Origin: Ardenticatenaceae bacterium | GTDB lineage: Bacteria; Chloroflexota; Anaerolineae; Promineifilales; Promineifilaceae | Direction of reading: 5' to 3' | Length of the DNA stretch: 64,000 nt | NCBI GenBank assembly: GCA_020634215.1 | Contig: JACKCD010000002.1 | Span: 1 to 64,000 of the forward strand | In this document: positions 8,473-15,416 of the stretch, piece by piece | Position numbering within the stretch: the first letter of the stretch is position 1 | Layout of the letters: the number at the start of each line of letters is the position of its first letter | Made by a program: the position numbers and the translations under genes | The notes under the pieces: generated by a model | Told to the model about the DNA's origin: nothing | The model's input: only the letters and a program-made list of their open reading frames with translations | The model's database searches: none

Positions 8473-9366
8473 ATGAAGATTTATACCATTGACACCTACC
8501 ACCAAACGATTCCCCGCTACATTGCGGTTTATCTTATTTTTGGCTCTGATGGCCCTGTGCTGGTTGAAACGGGTCCTGGTTCGGTAACTCCGGCCGTGGT
8601 TGAAGGGATCAAGGCGCATGGGGTGCAGCCCGGCGACATCAAGCACGTGTTGGTGACGCACATCCACCTGGATCATGCTGGGGCAGCGGGTTGGTGGGCG
8701 CAGCAAGGGGCGCATATTTATGTTCACGAAGTGGGGGCGCGGCATTTGGTTGATCCGTCCCGGCTGATGGCAAGCGCGACGCGGATTTATGGCGACAAGA
8801 TGGATTCGCTGTGGGGGGAGATGATCCCGGTGCCGGAGGGGCAATTAACGGCCGTTGCCGACAACCAAACCATCCACGCCGCCGGACTCGAATTTGTCGC
8901 CATGGACACCCCCGGCCACGCCTGGCACCATCATGCCTATCGGCTGGGCAACGTTGCTTTTACCGGCGATGCCACCGGCATGGTGCGCCCACCCACGCCG
9001 CTGCTGGAAATTCCCGCCCCGCCACCCGAATTTAAGGCCGACGTGTGGCTGCAAACGATTGCCAAAATCCGCGCCGCCAACTTTGAACGGATTTACCCCA
9101 CCCATTTTGGCCCTATTGACGACGTAGCTCCCCATCTGGATCGGCTAACCGACCTCATCACCACCAACGCCAACTTGATCCGCAGTTGGATGGAGGCAGG
9201 ACTAAGCCGAGAGGAAATTGTGGCTAACTACCGACAGCATAACTGGGATCGCGTCGTTGGGGCTGGCACGCCGGAGGAAGATGCCCGCTATTTTTACAGC
9301 ATCAGCGAACCGGCGATGTCGGTGGATGGGATCATGCGGTATTGGAACAAGCGGGACGGGAGGTAA
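8473..9366 (+). CDS. MBL-fold metallo-hydrolase (glyoxalase II-like)
   Basis: A 297-residue metallo-beta-lactamase-fold hydrolase. The metal-binding motif is THIHLDHAG (about residue 61), with later ligands in TPGHAWHH, FTGDATG and YPTHFGPID. A helical C-terminal part follows (LITTNANLIRSWMEAGLSREEIV), as in many glyoxalase II-type or lactonase-type members. It presumably binds two metal ions in the cytoplasm and hydrolyses a thioester or ester; the substrate is unknown. No clear ribosome site precedes the ATG. An imperfect hairpin follows the stop. Confidence 0.88.
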   Translation: MKIYTIDTYHQTIPRYIAVYLIFGSDGPVLVETGPGSVTPAVVEGIKAHGVQPGDIKHVLVTHIHLDHAGAAGWWAQQGAHIYVHEVGARHLVDPSRLMASATRIYGDKMDSLWGEMIPVPEGQLTAVADNQTIHAAGLEFVAMDTPGHAWHHHAYRLGNVAFTGDATGMVRPPTPLLEIPAPPPEFKADVWLQTIAKIRAANFERIYPTHFGPIDDVAPHLDRLTDLITTNANLIRSWMEAGLSREEIVANYRQHNWDRVVGAGTPEEDARYFYSISEPAMSVDGIMRYWNKRDGR

Positions 9367-9420
9367 ATATAGGGATTAGAGATTGCCAATCTCCAATCTC
9401 TAATCTCCAATCCCTATATT
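9367..9420. repeat. Intergenic hairpin (AGGGATTAGAGATT type)
   Basis: ATATAGGGATTAGAGATTG on the left pairs with CAATCTCTAATC and AATCCCTATAT on the right, with CTCCA inserted in the right arm. It sits between convergent genes, and its right end reaches the stop codon of the gene at 9414. Related to the hairpin at 3063. Confidence 0.65.
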
Positions 9421-10397
9421 TCGACCAACGGCCGTTTATCCCCCCCCATCGCCACCTTCCGCGCCTGATGATACCGCGCATAGTCGCTTGACAGGCAGCT
9501 TGCTACCGAAACTTCGGGGAACAGGTCGTCGGCGATGCCGTTTTGCAGGAAAAAGGCGTTGGTGTTGGGGGAATTGGCACCGATAAGCCAGTACCCTTTT
9601 TGCCGCGCCAGCTTGTTAAAGGCGGCCAAACTCGCCCCAAAATACCCTTCCCCCTCCGTGTCGGCCTCAATTGCCACAAAATCTTTGCTGTTGGGAACGG
9701 TCACGGAACGGTCGGCCGGCCAGCGGTTGTTGTATTCCAGCACCACGACACGCGGCTACACCACCTCCAACGCCTGCCACACCCAATAATCCACCCCGTC
9801 CATATCCAGCGAGAGCAGGTCAATCGACCCGGTCATGCCGTGCTGTGCCACTAAATCGTTAATCGTGGCTGGCTCAATCCAGGCGTGGACGAGCTTGGGG
9901 GGCAGGCGGCGCAGTCGCCAGGCGTTGGTGCGCTGCTGGTAGAAGGTTTGGCCCCGTTTAACGGCCGTTTCCTTCCCATCAAACAGCAACCCCTCCCACC
10001 CATGATTGAGAATCAGGTTGGCCGCATTGCACTCAATCCCATCCCCGGCGCAAATCTCTACCACCCGCTTGTTGGTCGTGCCAATGACGGTAAAGAGAAA
10101 GAGCAAAATCCCGTCCTCCCCATTTTGCGACGTGGCACTAAATTCGACATCGGCAAAAGAGGGCAGCGGGGCTTGGTTTTGCAGGAGTGCCTGATACTGC
10201 AGCACAAGCTGAATTTGCGCCACCCGATCCGCTTTGCTCAGTGGATCAGCCAATTGTTGTGCTACGCGGCCAGCCAAGAGATCAAAAAGTTGTTGTGTAC
10301 GACGTTTTAGCAGTTGTTTCAAAAGTTTATCCCTGTCTGTTTTTCTCAAGCGTATATGAATTTTGTTGACACGTAAATACAGTGCTATACAATGCAC
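9414..10397 (-). pseudogene. FkbM-type protein gene interrupted by one amber codon
   Basis: Two pieces lie in the same frame, separated only by a TAG at 9756-9758. The upstream piece (10397-9759, GTG start) carries SQNGEDGILLFLF, VVEICAGDGIECNAANL and LLSLDMDGVDYWVWQALEVV. The downstream piece continues with PRVVVLEYNN and ends at 9414. Together they give 327 residues with the order seen in FkbM-like SAM-dependent methyltransferase homologues, where a sense codon is expected between ALEVV and PRVVV. No other damage is visible, so this is a very recent nonsense change, a sequencing error or a readthrough site. An internal start with a GGGATAAA site may be used in place of the GTG. Confidence 0.75.
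10366..10393 (+). promoter_or_regulatory. Promoter of speD
   Basis: TTGACA (10366-10371), a 16-base spacer and TACAAT (10388-10393) give a good housekeeping promoter. The start site falls at about 10400, exactly where the leader hairpin begins. Confidence 0.65.
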
Positions 10398-10400
10398 CCC

Positions 10401-10440
10401 GTGACAGGTAAATCTTTCATGCCTGTCACTTCTTTTTTTT
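10401..10440 (+). terminator. Terminator-like hairpin in the speD leader (possible attenuator)
   Basis: GTGACAGG (10401-10408) and CCTGTCAC (10422-10429) form an 8-bp stem, followed by TTCTTTTTTTT. This intrinsic terminator lies between the promoter and the ribosome site GGAGG (10443-10447) of speD. Transcription of speD must therefore pass it, which suggests attenuation. Confidence 0.65.
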
Positions 10441-10452
10441 ATGGAGGTATGA

Positions 10453-10884
10453 GTGAACGCGACTTTGAAACTGGGAGAACATTATATTTTTGATCTCTCC
10501 AACTGTGACCAGCAGGTGCTAATGGACAGTGAACGGGCGCAGAGTCTGTTTGCAACGGCCGTTCGTGCCAGTGGGCTTACCGTTGTGGATGAGGGGTTTT
10601 ACAAGTTTAACCCACACGGGTTTACCTGTTTTTTGCTCTTGTCCGAGTCTCACGCAAGTTTACACGCTTGGCCCGAATACGGTTATTGCGCCATAGACCT
10701 TTTCACCTGCGCCATCGGGAAAGATTTACTCCCCCTCATCAAGCAGATCAAAGATGCCTTTGGAGCCGATAACTTCACCTTACGCAAGCTGGATCGACAC
10801 GCGGAAGTTTACACAGAGCTACAGCCCGAAGTTCATCTAGGGTACTATACGGAGGTAAAAGGTGAACTGCCCGTGGCGATTTAA
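10453..10884 (+). CDS. speD: S-adenosylmethionine decarboxylase proenzyme
   Basis: A 143-residue enzyme that makes decarboxylated SAM, the aminopropyl donor for spermidine. The GTG start is fixed by GGAGG five bases upstream. The self-cleavage motif ESHASLHAWPEYGYCAID is clear: the Ser of SESH becomes the pyruvoyl group, and the His and the Cys of FTC complete the site. Length fits the short bacterial class 1B enzyme. It stands before the spermidine synthase gene with only a dispersed hairpin between them, so the two form one pathway operon in the cytoplasm. The 5' leader contains a promoter and an intrinsic-terminator hairpin. Confidence 0.95.
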   Translation: MNATLKLGEHYIFDLSNCDQQVLMDSERAQSLFATAVRASGLTVVDEGFYKFNPHGFTCFLLLSESHASLHAWPEYGYCAIDLFTCAIGKDLLPLIKQIKDAFGADNFTLRKLDRHAEVYTELQPEVHLGYYTEVKGELPVAI

Positions 10885-10899
10885 CCATTAAAATCATCC

Positions 10900-10934
10900 G
10901 TAGGGGCACATGTGTCATGCCCATGTGCCCCTAC
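10900..10934. repeat. Hairpin between speD and speE
   Basis: GTAGGGGCACATG (10900-10912) and CATGTGCCCCTAC (10922-10934) are exact complements with a 9-base loop. The GTAGGG...CCCTAC ends are shared with the palindromes at 29964 and 33941. It could uncouple speE expression from speD. Confidence 0.75.
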
Positions 10935-10946
10935 TTAAAACAACAA

Positions 10947-11780
10947 ATGAGCATTTGGTTTACAGAAGAACTACACCCCTATTACCGCAAAGGTATCCGC
11001 GTCAAAAAAATCCTCGCCGACGAACAAACCCAATACCAGCACCTGCAATTTGTCGAAACCGAATTTTTTGGCAACGCCATGATCCTCGATGGTATCATCC
11101 AGGTCACTGAACGTGACAACATTGGCTACCACGAAATGATTGTCCATGTGCCGATGCTGGCCGTGGGGCAGCCCAAGCGGGTGCTGATTGTCGGCGGTGG
11201 CGATGGCGGCTCGCTGCAACAGGTCTTGCGTTATCCGTCCGTTGAGGAGGCGGTGGTGTGCGAACTGGATCAGCGGGTGGTGGATTTGTCGCGGCAATAT
11301 TTTACGGCCGGCTTTGGCGACCCCTGGACTGACCCCCGCGCCACGCTGCTGGTGCGCGATGCCTTTGGCTTTTTGGCAGAAAACCCCGGCCAGTTTGACG
11401 TGATCATTTCCGACACCACCGATCCCATTGGCATGGCCGAACGGCTGTTTTCGGATGAGTTTTACCAACTGCTGGTGCGGGCGTTGGCTCCTAACGGCGC
11501 GGCGGCGACGCAGTGCGAGCAGCCATTTTTTGATACGGCCCTCATCAAGGAAATTTACCGAGTTGCCAAGTCGCTAACCACCCACCCAGCCTACTACTAC
11601 ACTCAGGTTCCCACCTATCCGGGCGGCGGCATTGGCTTTATGTATGTATCGAATGTACCCTGGGAGAAAGGACTGGCAACGCCGCTGCCGCCGGGGGTCA
11701 ACAACTACATCAACCCCGATGTTCACCGCGCCGCCTTTGCCCTGCCGGAGTTTTTCCGCCGGGAGTTGTATGGGGAATAA
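10947..11780 (+). CDS. speE: Spermidine synthase (polyamine aminopropyltransferase)
   Basis: A 277-residue aminopropyltransferase that joins putrescine and decarboxylated SAM. I start at the ATG of MSIWFTEELHPYY (10947), the usual N-terminus; an ATG 30 bases earlier lies inside the intergenic hairpin. Key parts are IVGGGDGGSLQQVL (SAM-binding loop), CELDQRVVDLS, DAFGFL and ISDTTDPIG (catalytic Asp region), then EQPFFD. It is next to speD in the same orientation. The cytoplasmic location follows from the family. No strong ribosome site is visible before the chosen ATG. Confidence 0.95.
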   Translation: MSIWFTEELHPYYRKGIRVKKILADEQTQYQHLQFVETEFFGNAMILDGIIQVTERDNIGYHEMIVHVPMLAVGQPKRVLIVGGGDGGSLQQVLRYPSVEEAVVCELDQRVVDLSRQYFTAGFGDPWTDPRATLLVRDAFGFLAENPGQFDVIISDTTDPIGMAERLFSDEFYQLLVRALAPNGAAATQCEQPFFDTALIKEIYRVAKSLTTHPAYYYTQVPTYPGGGIGFMYVSNVPWEKGLATPLPPGVNNYINPDVHRAAFALPEFFRRELYGE

Positions 11781-11859
11781 GGGGAATGGGACGCAGATTT
11801 GCCTGATTAGGCAGATTCACCTGATTTTGTTGACGGTTAACACAATAAACAGGTAAACG

Positions 11860-11941
11860 TGTCATTTCGAGGTCCTCCGAGAAATCCCATTCTTCCAGCT
11901 AAGGGAGTGGGATTTCTCCTCGAAGACTCGTCGAAATGACA
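11860..11941. repeat. Dispersed hairpin, TGTCATTTCGA family, copy 1
   Basis: The outer ends TGTCATTTCGA and TCGAAATGACA are exact complements. Inner arms (GAGAAATCCCA and TGGGATTTCTC) pair after mismatched stretches. A second, inverted copy lies at 15077-15185, on the other side of the two-component genes. About 45 bases upstream of this copy (11791) is another dispersed word, GACGCAGATTTGCCTGAT. Confidence 0.8.
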
Positions 11942-11949
11942 TTGCTGTA

Positions 11950-14079
11950 TCAATAAGGCGTTGTTTCTAAGCGTAGACAAACGGCCGTTCCTCCCCCACC
12001 TTCCCCACTTTCCACCGTCAACGACCCGCCAACAACCGCCATCATCGTGCTGTGGAGCGCCAGCCCTTGCCCGCTCCCCTGCCCAAGCTGGGTCGTTGCT
12101 TCCATCCCCACCCCATTGTCGCGGATTTCCAGAGCCAAATGCGGGGCGGTGGTAAGCGTAAAGGTGAGAGTAAAGGGCGTGGTCTGCGTTTCGCCACGAC
12201 CATACTTGGCCGCATTGCGAATTGCCTCCCGTGCCGCATAAAACAGCACTTCGGCGGTGAGCGTGGGCAAGCTGGCTGCTTTTGCTTCTCCCTCCGGCTC
12301 CACCTGCCAGATGACCGCATCGAACGATTGGGCAAATTCTTGTGCCACCAACCGCCGCAGTGCCGTCAACAACCCTAGCCGCGCTACCTCTGGCACGGTG
12401 ACGGTGGGCATGGCGTGGAGCAGGTCGGAGATTTGGCGGTGGGCGGTGGTGAGCAGCGTTTGGGCTTCCTGCTGCTGCTGCCCGGCCAGGCTAATCATCG
12501 CCGTTTGCAGCGTGGGCAAAATGTCGTCGTGCAGCACGCGCCGCGTTTGCTGGTCAATAATTTGGGTTTGCGCCAGCCGTTCGCGCTGTAGTCCCATCAG
12601 CCGCCGCCCCATTTCGGCGCTGGCCTGGGTATCAATGAGCCGTTCGCCCGTGCTGCGAGCAATTTCAATCTCTTCCTGGGTGTAGAGGCTGCCGCTCCGT
12701 TTGTTGCCCAGCAGCAGCGTGCCGATGAGTCCGCGCTCGCTCCAAAGGGGGATGGCCCAAACGGCCGTTCCATACGCCAGCGGATCCACAGCCACCAGCA
12801 GCGCATCGTCGGCCTCAAACTGGGTGGCGAGTTGGGTGAGTGAGGGGGGGGAAAACGGCCGTTTTTCCGGGAAACAGAGCGGCGCACCCACCAATGGAGC
12901 CAACGCCCCCAGCGGCACCAAGTACGCCACCTCCGCATCCAGCACGTCGCGGCAGAGGGCGGCAAAAGGAACGGCCGTTTCAAACTGTGGCAGCGTCGTG
13001 GGTGTTAGCAGTTGGTCGGTGAGCCGCTGGGAGCTGGTAAACGGCCGTAATTGCGCCATCAACCGCTCCCGTTCCGCATACGACCGCCAGCTAATGAGGG
13101 CAAAAAAGAGAGTAATGAGCAGCGTGGTCAGCAGCAGCGTGTAGATCGCTTTGAGTTCAACAGTAAACGCGGCTCCCAACACGATGGCATACCCCGCCGC
13201 CACCAGCAAAATCCGCTGCCAATGCCGCGCCAGCCCGTGGCGCGGCAGCGTTTTGCCCGTAAACACCTCATAGGCCACCACCGCCCGCCCCACAAAAATG
13301 ATGACAAGGCCGATGATAGTGGCAATGAGCAGGTCAACCAGGGCGATAAAGAGGGTATTGTTGGCGTAGATGTTAAACACGGTGGGGCGGTCGCGTCCGC
13401 TTTGCACTAGCCAGAGCAAAAATCCGGCCACCAGCACGCTGACGACAAAGAGGCCGATGGTCGCCAGCACCATCCACGGCCGCGCTCGTTGCCGCGCTTC
13501 CAGCCCCATCATCCGCCCGGACGGGGCGGGCTGGCGCAGGGCATCGAAGGAGAGGGTGGTGCAGAGGAGGACATAGGTGGCGTAGCCGAGGGCGAGCAGG
13601 GGGACACCGGCGATGGACCAGCGGATGAGGAAGCGAAGTTGGGTGTATTGGGCGACGGGGAGGGCGAGCAGGAGGGTGCCGAGCATGGCGGTGGCGAGGC
13701 CGGTGAGGAGGAGAACGGCCGTTAAGCCAAACCAATGTCGCTGTCGTCGCCGCAGTCGGGAGGCGGGATGGTGCCAAAACCCAGCATACCACAGCACAAT
13801 GACGTACCAGGAAAACGGCAGTGCCAGCATCGGCACAATGCCCACCACCCACCAAAAAATCATCCCCAGCAGCGAGAGGCGCAGCAGGCCAATGCCAATG
13901 ACAGCGGTGTGGCTGACAAAAAAAGCGCCACTCAGCAACAGGCTGCCGCTTGCCAGCCAAATCCCCCAATGCCGCCTGTCGGCATTGAGCAGCACCGTCA
14001 GCCCCAGCCAGGTGGTGAGGATGGTGTTGAAGAGGGAAACGGCGATGATGGCCCAGTTGAGGAGGGGGTTGGTGGTCAT
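11950..14079 (-). CDS. Membrane sensor histidine kinase (NarL-type partner)
   Basis: A 709-residue kinase. The N-terminal half has about eight or nine membrane segments (WAIIAVSLFNTILTTWLGL onward to about residue 330), so it probably senses a membrane or small-molecule signal. A region of about 380-500 has GAF-like features (PLWSERGLIGTLLLGNK). The phospho-acceptor His lies in RRVLHDDILPTLQ, the HisKA_3-like pattern. The ATP-binding domain shows EAIRNAAKYG (N box), RDNGVGM (G1) and GQGLALHSTMM (G2). It lies 46 bases downstream of the response regulator, in one operon. Six AACGGCCGTT-like copies lie in the gene. Confidence 0.9.
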   Translation of the reverse strand: MTTNPLLNWAIIAVSLFNTILTTWLGLTVLLNADRRHWGIWLASGSLLLSGAFFVSHTAVIGIGLLRLSLLGMIFWWVVGIVPMLALPFSWYVIVLWYAGFWHHPASRLRRRQRHWFGLTAVLLLTGLATAMLGTLLLALPVAQYTQLRFLIRWSIAGVPLLALGYATYVLLCTTLSFDALRQPAPSGRMMGLEARQRARPWMVLATIGLFVVSVLVAGFLLWLVQSGRDRPTVFNIYANNTLFIALVDLLIATIIGLVIIFVGRAVVAYEVFTGKTLPRHGLARHWQRILLVAAGYAIVLGAAFTVELKAIYTLLLTTLLITLFFALISWRSYAERERLMAQLRPFTSSQRLTDQLLTPTTLPQFETAVPFAALCRDVLDAEVAYLVPLGALAPLVGAPLCFPEKRPFSPPSLTQLATQFEADDALLVAVDPLAYGTAVWAIPLWSERGLIGTLLLGNKRSGSLYTQEEIEIARSTGERLIDTQASAEMGRRLMGLQRERLAQTQIIDQQTRRVLHDDILPTLQTAMISLAGQQQQEAQTLLTTAHRQISDLLHAMPTVTVPEVARLGLLTALRRLVAQEFAQSFDAVIWQVEPEGEAKAASLPTLTAEVLFYAAREAIRNAAKYGRGETQTTPFTLTFTLTTAPHLALEIRDNGVGMEATTQLGQGSGQGLALHSTMMAVVGGSLTVESGEGGGGTAVCLRLETTPY

Positions 14080-14125
14080 GTTTGGGGCCGGGGAGCAGGG
14101 GGGCAGGGGAGATGGGGAGATGGGT

Positions 14126-14890
14126 TCATCGGCTCCCCTCTGCGCCTCTGCTCCCCTGCTCCCACGCTATCCATTCCCCCCGCTCATCCAGCACCAACGG
14201 CGTGCCGTCGTCGGCCCAGGCGAGCAAACGGCCGTTTTGCACGATAAGGGCGGCGCGGGTGCGGGCGACTTTTTCGTCGGTGGCGCTGTTTTTCAAATCC
14301 CAGCAGGCGTAAATTTGGCCGTTGATGCGGCTGATGGTGCGTTTGTCGCGGAAGCCCATGCGGGCGGCAATTTGTTCGTTGCTCATCCCCAACGCCAGCA
14401 GCCGCGCCACTTCCTGCTCGTTGGGTTCCAGCAGAGCCATGGGGTCGTTTTCGTCCTTGTGGCGCACCTCCTGCACGCGGGATTCGATGTCGGGGTCAAT
14501 GAAGGAACGGCCGTTAACCGCATCTTTTAACAGCGGCATAATGAGCTGCGGCAGCAAATAGTTGGATTTGCGGACGTAGGCGTAGTGGCTGAGGATGCCG
14601 GAGCGACGAAAGGCGCGGTAGTAAGCGTCGTCGTCCTGAATGGAGTAGAAGACAACGGGCAAACGGGGGAATTCGCGGCGGATATAAACGGCCGTTTCGA
14701 TGCCATTCCACACTCCGGCCAACTGCACATCCATCAAAATGGCATCGGGTGCTTGCCCCAAACACAGATCGAGTGCTTCTTCCCCGCTGGGGCAAGCTCC
14801 CACTACGCGCACGCTGCCCAACGCCTCAAACCCTTTGTGCAGGGCGGGGCGCAGTTTGTCGTTGTCTTCCACAATGAGTAGGTTTAGCAT
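14126..14890 (-). CDS. Response regulator, LuxR/NarL-like
   Basis: A 254-residue regulator starting at MLNLLIVEDNDKLRP; the frame extends further upstream, but that part reads out of intergenic repeat sequence. The receiver has the acidic pair EDN, the phospho-acceptor Asp in DAILMDVQLAG, a Tyr/Ser switch and Lys in YVRKSNY. The C-terminal part (LEPNEQEVARLLALGMSNEQIAARMGFRDKRTISR) is a helix-turn-helix of the LuxR/sigma-4 type. After that about 60 residues read QIYACWDLKN and are of unknown role. Partner of the downstream kinase. The 3' end overlaps G-rich/C-rich complementary sequence (about 14088-14165). Confidence 0.85.
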   Translation of the reverse strand: MLNLLIVEDNDKLRPALHKGFEALGSVRVVGACPSGEEALDLCLGQAPDAILMDVQLAGVWNGIETAVYIRREFPRLPVVFYSIQDDDAYYRAFRRSGILSHYAYVRKSNYLLPQLIMPLLKDAVNGRSFIDPDIESRVQEVRHKDENDPMALLEPNEQEVARLLALGMSNEQIAARMGFRDKRTISRINGQIYACWDLKNSATDEKVARTRAALIVQNGRLLAWADDGTPLVLDERGEWIAWEQGSRGAEGSR

Positions 14891-15416
14891 GGTCACATTG
14901 AAGCGGAAATGGGGGGCGGGGTCAAGCACTTGGGTGCGAGGGGCATGTAGGGGGTGGGGAGTAGGGGGTGAGAGAAAACGGCCGTTTTCCCCACCGTTCC
15001 CACTCCCCGGGAGCATTTCAGTTTTGGGGCATTGATAAACTCACCTCCCCGCAAGCCAATTTCTCAGCCAAGAATTGTCATTTCGACCCTTCGGCAGCCT
15101 CAGGGCAGGCTCATGTCTTCGAGGAGAAATCCTGCTCAAATGGCGGCTATGAGAACGGGATTTCTCGGAGGACCTCGAAATGACACTGGATTTCCCATCT
15201 ACGCAGTTAAAGATTAGGTCAAACTTGTTGAGTTTGCCCCCAAACTGAAATACACCCCCACTCCCCTTTACCATGTCCCTTTTGCCAACATCAGGTACAC
15301 TAGAGCCATGACATATTTTAGAGACACCCATGCTGTAACAAGGAAATAGGAAGGCCGTGTTGCCAACCTCCCAATCTCCCAGTCTCTCAATCTCTATCTT
15401 CCGAGGACATTGACCA
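14891..15416. other. Intergenic region with dispersed hairpin
   Basis: These 526 bases separate the divergent response-regulator and GH31 genes. They contain a GGGG-rich stretch with one AACGGCCGTT (14977), the second TGTCATTTCGA hairpin (15077-15185) and CCAATCTCCCAG-type words near 15372. No gene or clear promoter is seen. Confidence 0.5.
15077..15185. repeat. Dispersed hairpin, TGTCATTTCGA family, copy 2 (inverted)
   Basis: The left end TGTCATTTCGA and right end TCGAAATGACA match copy 1 at 11860. The right part, read on the minus strand (TCGAGGTCCTCCGAGAAATC), equals the left part of copy 1, so the two are inverted relative to each other. The left arm here is longer, with CAGCCTCAGGGCAGGC inserted. 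Confidence 0.8.

Noticed and set aside
10441..10446. ATG at 10441 as the start of speD
   Set aside because: It overlaps the ribosome site GGAGG and is not in the speD frame; the GTG at 10453 has correct spacing.
12701..14530. Long open frames on the strand opposite to the kinase and regulator genes
   Set aside because: High GC and the stop-free palindrome keep the opposite frames open; kinase and regulator motifs are clear on the minus strand.
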